Source: Xylanimonas ulmi
GTDB lineage: Bacteria > Actinomycetota > Actinomycetes > Actinomycetales > Cellulomonadaceae
Assembly: GCF_004216535.1 (NCBI RefSeq)
Contig: NZ_SGWX01000001.1
Span: 2,046,001 to 2,110,000, forward strand
DNA length: 64,000 nucleotides
Direction: 5' to 3'
Part shown: positions 55,529-63,310 of the stretch, one piece after another
Layout of the letters: each line of letters opens with the position of its first letter
Position numbering within the stretch: the stretch's first letter is position 1
The notes under the pieces: model-generated
What the model was told of the DNA's origin: nothing
Seen by the model: only the letters and a program-made list of their open reading frames with translations
The model's database searches: none
Position numbers and translations under genes: made by a program

Positions 55529-55779
55529 TGAGCAACCACCGCATCGCCGAGCCGGTCCTCGCGCCGGTCCCGCGCCCGCGCGTCCCGGTCAAGTGGGACG
55601 ACGAGACCAAGCGGGCGGTGACCGCTCGCTGCCACCACTGCGACTACGCCAAGCACGGCCGGTTCCCCGCCGAGCTCGACCTCGACGCCCAACACCACCG
55701 CACCCAGCACCGCGCCGGAACCATCCCCGTCACCCGCGGCCCGGCCACGGCTGTCGACTGGCAGGCGGTGCAGTCGTGA
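55525..55779 (+). CDS. Small zinc-finger-like protein of the element
   Basis: 84 residues. VTARCHHCDYAKHGRFPAELDLDAQHHRTQHRAG gives a CxxC pair and spaced histidines, a C2H2-like arrangement that suggests zinc binding. It sits directly upstream of the exonuclease gene, overlapping by 4 bp. It could be a DNA-binding accessory, but nothing beyond the metal site is supported. The start is GTG 55525 or ATG 55528. Confidence 0.62.
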   Translation: MMSNHRIAEPVLAPVPRPRVPVKWDDETKRAVTARCHHCDYAKHGRFPAELDLDAQHHRTQHRAGTIPVTRGPATAVDWQAVQS

Positions 55780-56738
55780 CCACCGTCCTCGACTCGGCTC
55801 GCGCGCTCGCGGACGCGGTCGGCGCGGCGACGATCACCGTCCTCGAAATGCCGCGCGCGACCACCATCCCCGCCGGCATCCGCCCGACCCCGTTCGACCC
55901 GGACGCCTACGACTACAGCGACCTGCCCCCGCGCACGGTCGCGTTCGACGGCACCAGCCCCGAGCAGGCCATCGCACAGGTGCGCGGCGTCATCGAGTAC
56001 GCCGCCATCAACTCCCCCCGGTCCCTGCAGAAGCGGATCGGTCCCAGCGAGATCGGCAACCCGTGCGACCACTGCCTCGCCGCCAAGTTGGCGGGCTGGG
56101 CGGAGACCGAGGACGGCATCGCGTGGTTGCCGTTCGTCGGCACCGCGGTGCACGCCGAGCTCGAGCGCATCGTCAACGCGTACGAGACCTCCCGCAACGC
56201 GATGCACACCACCGGGCGCCGCTGGCTGTGCGAGCAGCGCGTCACCGTGGGGCAGATCGGCGGCGTCGACATCACGGGCAGCACGGACCTGTTCGACGTC
56301 GCGGCGGGGATGCCCGTGGACCACAAGATCGTCGGCCCGACCAAGATCAAGAAGGTCAAGAGCCACGGCCCCGGGCCCACGTACCGGGTGCAGGCGCACG
56401 CGTACGGGCGCGGCTGGGTCGCGGCCGGGTACGAGGTCCGCCACGTGGCGATCTGGTTCCTGCCCCGCAACGACATGCGCGGGTTCGACGGCGGCCTGTT
56501 GTGGCACGAGCCGTACCAGGAGCAGATCGCCGTGGACGCGCTCGCCCGCGCCAACCGCCTCCACGCGAACCTCACCGCCCTTGCCGCGCTGGGGACGGCG
56601 GCCCGGGACGCCTGGATCAGCAGCCTGCCGCGCGACCCCGACTGCTTCGACTGCGCTCGGTACCCCGACAGGCCCGCCGGCCTCGCCGCGCCCGGCCACC
56701 GACCCCAGTCGGACACCCTCGCCGGGCTCATCCCCTGA
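55776..56738 (+). CDS. PD-(D/E)XK exonuclease-like protein (RecB/Cas4-type nuclease fold)
   Basis: 320 residues. The core has GTAVHAELERIV (motif with His and Glu), the catalytic pair in DITGSTDLFDVAAGMPVDHKIVG (Asp ... DxK) and QAHAYGRGW (QxxxY). A CDHC pair (GNPCDHCLAAKLAGW) precedes and a CFDC pair (DPDCFDCARYP) follows the core, as in iron-sulfur-stabilised nucleases of this fold. It probably resects DNA ends for phage recombination. GTG 55776 overlaps the upstream stop; the frame further upstream (to 55434) is a shadow. Confidence 0.78.
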   Translation: MTTVLDSARALADAVGAATITVLEMPRATTIPAGIRPTPFDPDAYDYSDLPPRTVAFDGTSPEQAIAQVRGVIEYAAINSPRSLQKRIGPSEIGNPCDHCLAAKLAGWAETEDGIAWLPFVGTAVHAELERIVNAYETSRNAMHTTGRRWLCEQRVTVGQIGGVDITGSTDLFDVAAGMPVDHKIVGPTKIKKVKSHGPGPTYRVQAHAYGRGWVAAGYEVRHVAIWFLPRNDMRGFDGGLLWHEPYQEQIAVDALARANRLHANLTALAALGTAARDAWISSLPRDPDCFDCARYPDRPAGLAAPGHRPQSDTLAGLIP

Positions 56739-56778
56739 CCCACCCCGCCAATCACGGCACGACACACAGGAGCACACG

Positions 56779-57582
56779 ATGGCAACGACCCCCAACGCGA
56801 ACGACGTCCTCATGGGCGGCGGCGGTGTCCCCTCCGCGAAGTTCGCCAACCCCGGCGACTCGATCTCCGGGCGCATCACCGCCCCGCCGCAGGCGTACCA
56901 GGTGCGCGACTACGACAAGAACAACCCCGGTGCGGGCGAGCTGAAGTTCTACCCGTCCGGTGACCCGATCATGGCGATCTACGTGGACGTGCAGACGGAC
57001 CTGCGTGACCCGTCGATCGAGGACGACGACGGCACCCGCCGCGTCTACATCGAAGGCCGGTACATCAAGGAGGACGTCCGCAACGCGGTGCGTGCCGCGG
57101 GCGCTCCGGGGCTCGAGGTCGGCGGGGTCCTCACCCTGGCGTTCACGCACCGTGAGGACCCGGCGGACAAGCGGTCGCGGAAGTTCTGGCAGGCGCGGTA
57201 TGTGCCTGCGGGGAACGCGGCACTGATGACCCCGGCCCCGGCCCCGGCGGTTGCGCCGGCGGACCCGTGGGCGCAGCCGGTCGCGTCGGCCCCGGCGTTC
57301 GCGCAGCCCGGGTACACCCACCCGCAGCAGGACGCGCACCCACAGCTCGCGCAAATGTTCCCGCAGGCGGTGGTGGGCGGGCAGCCCGCCCCCGCTGTGG
57401 CGCCCGTGTCGGCCCCGGCCCCGCAGCCGGTCTCCGCCCCCGCGCCCGCGCCCGCTCCGGCTGCGGATGACCCGGTGGCGAAGATCCGCCAGCTCATTTC
57501 GCTCGGTCTGTCCGACGAGCAGATCGCCGCACCGATGGGCCTTGACCCGACGGTCGTCGCGCAGTTCCGCAACGCCGCCTGA
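56779..57582 (+). CDS. Phage early protein next to exonuclease, possible ssDNA-binding role
   Basis: 267 residues. The N-terminal 150 look like a compact beta-rich domain (GDSISGRITAPPQAYQVRDYDKNNPGAGELKFYPSGDPIMAIYVDVQTDL ... RRVYIEGRYIKEDVRNAVRAAGAPGLEVGGVLTLAFTHRED). A 90-residue Ala/Pro/Gln-rich linker and a small C-terminal HTH-like unit (KIRQLISLGLSDEQIAAPMGLDPTVVAQFRNA) follow. An OB-like N-domain, an acidic/Pro linker and location beside an exonuclease recall single-strand binding proteins, but no firm signature is present. CAGGAG precedes ATG 56779. Confidence 0.6.
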   Translation: MATTPNANDVLMGGGGVPSAKFANPGDSISGRITAPPQAYQVRDYDKNNPGAGELKFYPSGDPIMAIYVDVQTDLRDPSIEDDDGTRRVYIEGRYIKEDVRNAVRAAGAPGLEVGGVLTLAFTHREDPADKRSRKFWQARYVPAGNAALMTPAPAPAVAPADPWAQPVASAPAFAQPGYTHPQQDAHPQLAQMFPQAVVGGQPAPAVAPVSAPAPQPVSAPAPAPAPAADDPVAKIRQLISLGLSDEQIAAPMGLDPTVVAQFRNAA

Positions 57583-57591
57583 CGAGCGGTA

Positions 57592-57640
57592 GCCCCGGCC
57601 CCCGCGATCTGGCGGGCACGGCTCGGACCCGAGCCGGGGC
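57592..57640 (+). promoter_or_regulatory. Overlapping alternative hairpins in the operon gap
   Basis: Two structures share bases: GCCCCGGC (57592-57599) can pair with GCCGGGGC (57633-57640), while GGCTCGG (57620-57626) pairs with CCGAGCC (57629-57635). The shared bases at 57633-57635 make them mutually exclusive, a pattern of attenuation. They lie in the 99-bp gap between two early genes. Confidence 0.45.
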
Positions 57641-57681
57641 ACCACACCCCCAACCCCCGCTGTAGTGGAAGGAGACCCCTG

Positions 57682-57828
57682 ATGACCACGTTTGAGACCC
57701 ACCTGGACTTGTGCAGGGAGGCCCGCGAGTCGCGCGAGTGCGTGATGTGCGGGCGCGTGTTCCACCTGTCCGAGCTCGTCGACGGGCACTGCCCGCAGTG
57801 CGACCGCATCGACGGGAGCGCGGCATGA
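57682..57828 (+). CDS. 48-residue zinc-ribbon protein
   Basis: MTTFETHLDLCREARE start, then ECVMCGRVFHLSELVDGHCPQCDRID: two CxxC pairs (CVMC and CPQC) spaced 17 residues apart, a classical zinc ribbon. GGAAGGAG lies 8-15 nt upstream of ATG 57682, and the stop overlaps the following ATG by 4 bp (ATGA). The gene is shorter than usual calling limits but ribosome site, motif and overlap all support it. Confidence 0.75.
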   Translation: MTTFETHLDLCREARESRECVMCGRVFHLSELVDGHCPQCDRIDGSAA

Positions 57829-58424
57829 GCGCCACCGACACCCTCGAACAGATCCGCGCCGTCCTCGTCGCCAGCGACGTCGACGACATCGCAGTACTCC
57901 GCGCCACCGTCATCGACGCACTCACCGTCGCCATCGTCGAGCGTAAGAAGCGCGGCGAACCCACCGACCGAACCCGACCGACCGTCGACCAGTCGGGGTC
58001 TCGTGCGCACGTGCAGGAGGCGACCGACCCCACCACCCCGACGCCGGTCGAGCGGCTTGTCGACGTGCTGCACCGGCACGTGACCACGACGGTCGCCACG
58101 ATCGCGGCGGGCCTTCCGTCCGACCGCGCCTTGCGGGACGTCACCGGCGTCACCGCGTCGTGCGAGCAGGCCGTGCTGGGCGAGGTCGCCAACGGCGGGC
58201 CGCTGACCCGGCAGGGACTCGACGTCGCCGTGCGGCGCGCGCTCGCGAAGGCGCTCGACGTGGACGAGATCGCGCGGGTGCTAGCCCCTGATGACTGGCG
58301 CATGTCGGACGACCCCCGGTACGCCCACCTGCCCGATGAGGCCCGCGACTCCCTGCGCCGGCGCTCCCGCGAGCAGGCCGCCGCCGTGATCGCCCACCTG
58401 ACCCGGACGGAGACGGCCCGATGA
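57825..58424 (+). CDS. Hypothetical protein of the element
   Basis: 199 residues, mostly helical, with a disordered charged middle (KKRGEPTDRTRPTVDQSGSRAHVQEATDPTTPTP). It ends in a region with predicted helices (ALRDVTGVTASCEQAVLGEVANGGPLTRQGLDVAVRRALAKALDVDEIARVL). I do not recognise a family. It overlaps both neighbours by 4 bp, so it is part of the coupled early operon. Confidence 0.6.
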   Translation: MSATDTLEQIRAVLVASDVDDIAVLRATVIDALTVAIVERKKRGEPTDRTRPTVDQSGSRAHVQEATDPTTPTPVERLVDVLHRHVTTTVATIAAGLPSDRALRDVTGVTASCEQAVLGEVANGGPLTRQGLDVAVRRALAKALDVDEIARVLAPDDWRMSDDPRYAHLPDEARDSLRRRSREQAAAVIAHLTRTETAR

Positions 58425-58867
58425 GCGGCGAGCGGATCGACCTGGACGCGATCCAGGCACGGGCGGAGAAGGGCCGCCGTGAGCCGTGGCGCCTCGACGG
58501 GAGCCACTATGCCGAGGACGTGTCTGCCCTGCTGGCCGAGCACCGCCGCCTGACCGACGCGCTGGGCGGGGCGCGAGAGGCGTACGACCAGGCTGGCGCG
58601 GCGTACGCGCGGGAGGCCGACGTGCTGCGCACCCGTGCCGAGCGCGCGGAGGCGACGCTGGCGTTGCGGCGCGAGTGGCGTGACGCCGCCCGGCAGTTCG
58701 CCGCCGAGCGCGACCTCCTCGCCGCGACGCTGGCCGAGGTCGCGGCGCTGGCGGACCGCTGGGAGCACGGCGCTCTGCGATGGGCCGACCCGCTACCCGT
58801 GCCGCCCGAGGTCGGGCAGGTCCGCGCGATCCTCGCCCGCGCCGACCGCGACGGGGCCGACCAGTGA
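58421..58867 (+). CDS. Hypothetical coiled-coil protein of the element
   Basis: 148 residues. It starts with a domain often seen in phage-encoded small proteins (DLDAIQARAEKGRREPWRLDGSHYAEDVSALLAEHRRL). It continues as a long helix rich in Ala, Glu and Arg (EAYDQAGAAYAREADVLRTRAERAEATLALRREWRDAARQFAAERDLL), likely a coiled coil. The function is unknown. 4-bp overlaps on both sides. Confidence 0.65.
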   Translation: MSGERIDLDAIQARAEKGRREPWRLDGSHYAEDVSALLAEHRRLTDALGGAREAYDQAGAAYAREADVLRTRAERAEATLALRREWRDAARQFAAERDLLAATLAEVAALADRWEHGALRWADPLPVPPEVGQVRAILARADRDGADQ

Positions 58868-58944
58868 CCGCCACGCTCACCATCCTCGCGCTCGCCGCCG
58901 TGCTCGCCGTCTACGCCTGGCACGACCAGCACGGACAGCGATGA
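58864..58944 (+). CDS. 26-residue putative membrane peptide
   Basis: V(M)TATLTILALAAVLAVYAW followed by HDQHGQR: one hydrophobic helix with a short polar tail. GTG 58864 overlaps the previous stop by 4 bp and its TGA overlaps the next ATG by 4 bp. The exact fit in the overlap chain is the main argument that it is translated. Function unknown. Confidence 0.55.
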   Translation: MTATLTILALAAVLAVYAWHDQHGQR

Positions 58945-59096
58945 CCGGCCGCCCCTGCGCCCACTGCGGACGCACCGACACCCGCCCCTACATGAACGCA
59001 CCCCTCTGCCCCGACCACGCGCCGCCCGCGGTGCCCACCCCCGACCCCACCCGCACCCTCGCAGCCCTGCGCGCACGAAAGGAGCCCCGACCGTGA
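58941..59096 (+). CDS. 51-residue cysteine-rich protein
   Basis: It begins MTGRPCAHCGRTDTRPYMNAPLCPDH: a CxxC pair, then Cys-x2-His 16 residues on, which fits one zinc site. The remaining half is Pro/Thr/Arg-rich. It overlaps both neighbours by 4 bp. No family is known. Too short for routine calling, but supported by context and motif. Confidence 0.65.
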   Translation: MTGRPCAHCGRTDTRPYMNAPLCPDHAPPAVPTPDPTRTLAALRARKEPRP

Positions 59097-59317
59097 GCTC
59101 GCCAGCCGACTGGAACGTCCACGACCACATCACCTGGCACGAGGTGGCCCCCGCCCTCGGCGACGGCACGGACGACGGCGTGTGGACCGGCGTGTGCCGC
59201 TGCGGGTGGCGCTCCAAGGCGACCACCGACCCGCGCGCCGCGAAGCGTGCCACCGCCGCCCACCGACGCGCCGCCGAGCAGCGCGGGCACGTCGCGTTCG
59301 AGCGGAGGGCGTCATGA
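59093..59317 (+). CDS. Small Cys/His/Trp protein of the element
   Basis: 74 residues. WNVHDHITWHEVAPALGDGTDDGVWTGVCRCGWRSKATTDPRAAKRATAAHRRAAEQ has CRCGW with several His residues, a half-ribbon seen again in the start of the next protein (CSCGWHGEY). Such pairs suggest zinc binding or recent duplication of a small module. GTG 59093 overlaps the previous stop. Confidence 0.65.
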   Translation: MSSPADWNVHDHITWHEVAPALGDGTDDGVWTGVCRCGWRSKATTDPRAAKRATAAHRRAAEQRGHVAFERRAS

Positions 59318-60411
59318 GCCAGGTCGCCAAGGCGTGGTGCTCGTGCGGCTGGCACGGCGAGTACGACACCCCCGCCCGCGCCGACTTCGCCCGTCGCCAG
59401 CACTCATGCGCCCTGTGGGAGGCCAAGCGCGCCTCCGCGCGCCGCGGCTTCGAGCGCCGCCGCGCCGTGGACCGCACCCCCAAGGAGTGCCGCCACAAGG
59501 TCGCCGACCACCAGCACGGCACCTACGCCATGTACACCCTCGACGGCTGCCGGTGCCGCCCCTGCGCCGCCGCCGCGTCCACCTACAACATCAGCCTCAA
59601 GCGGAACAACGCCTACGGGCGCTCCGCCTACGTCGACGCCGAACTTGTGCGCGCCCACGTCCGCGCCCTCGCCGCAGCGAACATCGGCCTCAAGACCATC
59701 GCCGCCCGCTCCGGCGTCTCGCACGGATCCCTGTGGAAGCTCATGTACGGGCGCACCCGGCCCGACGGCTCGCGCACCCCGTCCGCCCGCGTCACCAAGG
59801 CCAACGCCGACGCCATCCTCGCCGTGCGCCCCACCCTCGACACCAACGCCCCCGCGTCCACGGTGCCCGCCATCGGCGCCATGCGCCGGGTCCAAGCCCT
59901 CGCCGCCCAGGGCTGGTCCATCCCCACCGTGTGCGCCCACGCGGGCGTCGACCGCCAGGCCGTCGACCGCATCCTGCGCGACCCCGACAAGGCCGTGCAC
60001 GCCGAGACCGCCCGCCGCATCCGCGGCGCCTACGACGCCCTGTGGGACCAGGCCCCGCCTGAGTCCAACCAACGCGAGCGGATAGCCGCGTCCCGCGCCC
60101 GCAACAGGGCTCGCCGTGAGGGCTGGGCTCCCCCGCTCGCCTGGGACGACGACACCATCGACCTCCCCGACGCCACGGCGAACCTCGGCGCGGCCGCCCC
60201 GGTCAAGGGCGGCGTCGCCGCAGACGACCGCCTCGACGACTGGACGCACCTCGTGCGCGCGGGCGAAGACCCCGAGCGCGCCGCCCGACGCGCCGGGTAC
60301 TGCGGCACCAAGCCCCTGGGCTCCGTCGAACGCGCCGCCTACCGCCTCGGCCGCACCGACGTCCTCACCGTCCTCTACCCCGCCACCCACCGCCAGGGAG
60401 CCGCAGCGTGA
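59314..60411 (+). CDS. Multi-HTH DNA-binding-like protein of the element
   Basis: 365 residues. The N-terminus has a CSCGWHGEY half-ribbon, and KECRHKVADHQHGTYAMYTLDGCRCRPCAAAASTYNISLKRN adds a second Cys-rich segment. HTH-like units follow: GLKTIAARSGVSHGSLWKLMYGR (about residue 125), GWSIPTVCAHAGVDRQAVDRILRD (about 205) and DPERAARRAGYCGTKPLGSVERAAYRLG (about 320). It probably binds DNA, as regulator or replication accessory. ATG 59314 overlaps the previous stop; open frame upstream is a shadow. Confidence 0.7.
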   Translation: MSQVAKAWCSCGWHGEYDTPARADFARRQHSCALWEAKRASARRGFERRRAVDRTPKECRHKVADHQHGTYAMYTLDGCRCRPCAAAASTYNISLKRNNAYGRSAYVDAELVRAHVRALAAANIGLKTIAARSGVSHGSLWKLMYGRTRPDGSRTPSARVTKANADAILAVRPTLDTNAPASTVPAIGAMRRVQALAAQGWSIPTVCAHAGVDRQAVDRILRDPDKAVHAETARRIRGAYDALWDQAPPESNQRERIAASRARNRARREGWAPPLAWDDDTIDLPDATANLGAAAPVKGGVAADDRLDDWTHLVRAGEDPERAARRAGYCGTKPLGSVERAAYRLGRTDVLTVLYPATHRQGAAA

Positions 60412-60764
60412 ACACGGCGAACCTCGGCCCCCACACAGCCACCCACCGGTGGGGGCACTGCCACCACGACCCAGCCCGCAACGGCCGCGACCTGTGCGCC
60501 GCCCCCGCCACCTGGCACCTGTGGATCGGCGCACCCGACGCCCCCGACGCCATCACCACCTACACCTGCGACACCCACCTACCCGACGCCCTCACTGCCC
60601 TCGACATCCACGACAAGCACCCCGTCGCCGCCACCTGCCTCGCCGGCGTCCAGCACGGCCACTACTGGCGGTTCTCCACCCCCACCGCCGAAGGGTTCTG
60701 CTACGACCCCCACGAGGACCTGGCAGCCCAGATCGCAACAACCCGCCAGGAGGCCGCAGCGTGA
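60408..60764 (+). CDS. Small His/Cys-rich hypothetical protein of the element
   Basis: 118 residues with many His and five Cys (HRWGHCHHDPARNGRDLCAAPATWHLWIGAPDAPDAITTYTCDTHLPDAL ... VAATCLAG ... GFCYDPHED). The pattern suggests metal binding but does not match a family I know. GTG 60408 and the 3' end both show 4-bp overlaps, the latter with the primase gene. Confidence 0.62.
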   Translation: MNTANLGPHTATHRWGHCHHDPARNGRDLCAAPATWHLWIGAPDAPDAITTYTCDTHLPDALTALDIHDKHPVAATCLAGVQHGHYWRFSTPTAEGFCYDPHEDLAAQIATTRQEAAA

Positions 60765-63310
60765 CCAACCCGATCCTCGCCACCGCGCTGCAGCTCCTCG
60801 ACGCCGGCTACTCCGTCCTGCCCATCCGCGACGACGGATCCAAGGCCCCCGCGATCAGCACGTGGAAGCAGTACATGACCGCCGCGCCCACCCGCGACGA
60901 GGTCACCGCATGGTTCGGCCCCGCCCGTTCCCCGTTCGGCCTCGGCGTCGTCACCGGGCACAACCACCACGAGATGACCGAGCTCGAAGGCCGCGCCGTC
61001 CACGCCCTGCCCGACCTCGCCGCCCTCGCCACCGACACCGGGCTCGGCGACCTGTGGCAGCGCGTCGCAGGCGGCTGGCTGGAACAGTCCCCGTCCGGTG
61101 GCATCCACTTCCACTACCGGATCACAGACGGCGACGTGCCGGGCAACCTCAAGCTCGCCCGCGACATGGCCGGGCTCGTCCTCGCCGAGACCCGCGGCGC
61201 CGGCGGGCAAACCGTCATCGCCCCCACCCCCGGCGCCATGCACCCGTCCGGCAAGCCGTGGGTGCGGCTCGCAGGCGGACCCGCCACCGCCGCCGTCCTG
61301 ACGATGGCGGAGCGGGACGCCTTCCATGCCCTGCTGCGCACCCTCGACGAACAGCCCGATCAGGGTCCGACCACGGTCGGAGCCGTCACGCCGCACGACC
61401 CCACCGCCGGCGTCACCCCCGGCGACGACTACGAGAACCGCACCGACTGGGCCGACATCCTCACCCCGCACGGGTGGACCCTCGTGTCCGCCCGCGGCCG
61501 CACCCGCTACTGGCTGCGCCCCGGCAAAGCCAAGGGGCAGGGCATCAGCGCGACCACCGGGCACGCCGACGACCGCGACCGCCTGTACGTCTTCACCTCG
61601 AGCACGGACTTCGCGCCCGAGATCCCGTACACCAAGCTCGGCGCGTACGCCCTCCTCGAGCACGGCGGCGACCACACCGCCGCCGCCAAAGAGCTGCGCC
61701 GCCGAGGGTTCGGGCAGGCCGCCACCGCGCTCACACCCGCTGACGACCTCGCGGGACTCATCGCCCCCACGAACGGAGACACCTCATGGGCGACGACGCC
61801 TGCCCCCGCTGCGGACACGACCTCGAACACGACCACGTCTGGTGGAGAGACCGAACCCGGGGATGGTGCGTCACTGGAGGCTGCTCCTGTGCCGGGCCCC
61901 ACCCCGACTACTGACGTCGCCGAGCGCGACGCCACCCCCGACCAGGACAACACCGCACTCCTCCTCGTCGACACCAACCACCACCTCCTGCGCCACGTCC
62001 CCGGCCGCGGATGGCTCGCCTGGGACACCTACCGGTGGACCCCCGGCGCCCACACCGCACAAGAAGCCGCACGCACCCTCGCCCGCCGCCTGCCCACCGG
62101 CGAAGGCTGGAACACCTACCGCAAAACCGCACTGTCCGCCCGCGGCGTCGACGGCGTCCTCAAACTCGCCGCCACCGACCCCCGCATCCACACCGACGCC
62201 AACAACCTCGACGCCCGCCCCTACGAGCTCAACACCCCCGCCGGCGCCTACAACCTCCGCACCGCCACCCTCCTACCCACCGACCCCGCAGCACTCCACA
62301 CCCGCCACACCTCCGTCGCCCCCGACTTCGACGCACCCCACCCCCGCTGGGACCGATTTCTCGCCATGACGTTCGCCGGCGAGCCCGACATGATCGAGTA
62401 CGTCCGCCTCGTCCTCGGCGTCACCATCATCGGCGCCGTCCTCGAGCAGATCCTCCTGTTCGCCCAAGGGCAGGGGAAGAACGGCAAGAGCACGCTCATG
62501 GAGACCGTGCAGCGCATCCTCGGCATCGGACCCTCCGGATACGCCGCGTCCGCCCCCTCCTCACTGCTCATCGCCACCCGCAACGAAGGCCACCCCACCG
62601 AGATCGCCCGCCTCGCAGGCGCCCGCATGGTCGTCACCTCCGAGATCGAAGAGGGGCAGCGGTTCGCCGAGGCCAAGGTCAAACTCCTCACAGGCTCCGA
62701 CACCCTCACCGGCCGGTTCATGGGCAAGGACTTCTTCGACTTCCGACCCACGCACACCCTGTGGACCCTGTCGAACCCCATGCCCGAGGTCCGCACCGGC
62801 GGGCCCGCGTTCTGGCGGCGCGTGCGCCTGCTCAAGTTCCCCCACGAGGTCCCCGAAGAGCTGCGCATCCTCGACCTCGGCGACCAGCTCGTGCACGAGG
62901 AGGGGCCGGCGATCCTCGCGTGGATGATCCGCGGCGCCCGCGACTACCTCGCCCACGGGCTGCACACCCCCGCCGTCGTCACCTCCGCCACCGACGCCTA
63001 CCAGCACGAGACCGACACCGTCGCCCGGTTCGTCGAGGAGCGGTGCGAGCTCGGCGACCCCAACGCCCAGCACATGACCGTCACCTCAGCGGCCGTCCGC
63101 GCCGCCTACGAAGCCTGGTGCCGCGTCGAGGGTGAGACCCCCGTGTCGCAGAAGGCGCTCGTGCAGCAGCTCATCGGACGGTTCGCGGTGCGGTCCGCGC
63201 GGTCGAACAACAGCCGCTACCTGTCCGGGATGCGCCTGACGGATGTGTCACCGGACGACGACGACGCGTCACGCGGAGAGCCGCCGACGCTGGCCGTGGA
63301 CGGGTGGTGA
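60761..63310 (+). CDS. Primase-polymerase / SF3 helicase fusion (D5-like replication protein)
   Basis: 849 residues. The N-terminal PrimPol-type domain (about 1-180) shows GYSVLPIRDDGSKAP, GLGVVTG followed by EMTELEGRA in place of the usual D-x-D metal site, SPSGGIHFHY and a GGQTVIAPTPG segment. A Thr/Ala/Pro-rich linker covers about 340-395. The C-terminal half is a D5/P4-type SF3 helicase: Walker A GQGKNGKSTLM, Walker B MVVTSEIEE, motif C HTLWTLSNPMPE, then a winged-helix tail. It probably opens and primes the element's origin. GTG 60761 overlaps the previous stop. A separate small frame is nested in the linker. Confidence 0.87.
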   Translation: MTNPILATALQLLDAGYSVLPIRDDGSKAPAISTWKQYMTAAPTRDEVTAWFGPARSPFGLGVVTGHNHHEMTELEGRAVHALPDLAALATDTGLGDLWQRVAGGWLEQSPSGGIHFHYRITDGDVPGNLKLARDMAGLVLAETRGAGGQTVIAPTPGAMHPSGKPWVRLAGGPATAAVLTMAERDAFHALLRTLDEQPDQGPTTVGAVTPHDPTAGVTPGDDYENRTDWADILTPHGWTLVSARGRTRYWLRPGKAKGQGISATTGHADDRDRLYVFTSSTDFAPEIPYTKLGAYALLEHGGDHTAAAKELRRRGFGQAATALTPADDLAGLIAPTNGDTSWATTPAPAADTTSNTTTSGGETEPGDGASLEAAPVPGPTPTTDVAERDATPDQDNTALLLVDTNHHLLRHVPGRGWLAWDTYRWTPGAHTAQEAARTLARRLPTGEGWNTYRKTALSARGVDGVLKLAATDPRIHTDANNLDARPYELNTPAGAYNLRTATLLPTDPAALHTRHTSVAPDFDAPHPRWDRFLAMTFAGEPDMIEYVRLVLGVTIIGAVLEQILLFAQGQGKNGKSTLMETVQRILGIGPSGYAASAPSSLLIATRNEGHPTEIARLAGARMVVTSEIEEGQRFAEAKVKLLTGSDTLTGRFMGKDFFDFRPTHTLWTLSNPMPEVRTGGPAFWRRVRLLKFPHEVPEELRILDLGDQLVHEEGPAILAWMIRGARDYLAHGLHTPAVVTSATDAYQHETDTVARFVEERCELGDPNAQHMTVTSAAVRAAYEAWCRVEGETPVSQKALVQQLIGRFAVRSARSNNSRYLSGMRLTDVSPDDDDASRGEPPTLAVDGW
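61786..61914 (+). CDS. Nested 42-residue zinc-ribbon protein in another frame of the primase-helicase gene
   Basis: ATG 61786 with GGAG 8-11 nt upstream opens a 42-codon frame: MGDDACPRCGHDLEHDH... then GWCVTGGCSCAGPHPDY and TGA at 61912-61914. CPRC and later C...CxC provide a zinc-ribbon-like set. By hand count 34 of 42 codons end in G or C in this frame against 28 of 42 in the overlapping primase-helicase frame, although the rest of that long gene is far more biased. The overlap falls exactly in the low-complexity linker. Confidence 0.6.
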   Translation: MGDDACPRCGHDLEHDHVWWRDRTRGWCVTGGCSCAGPHPDY

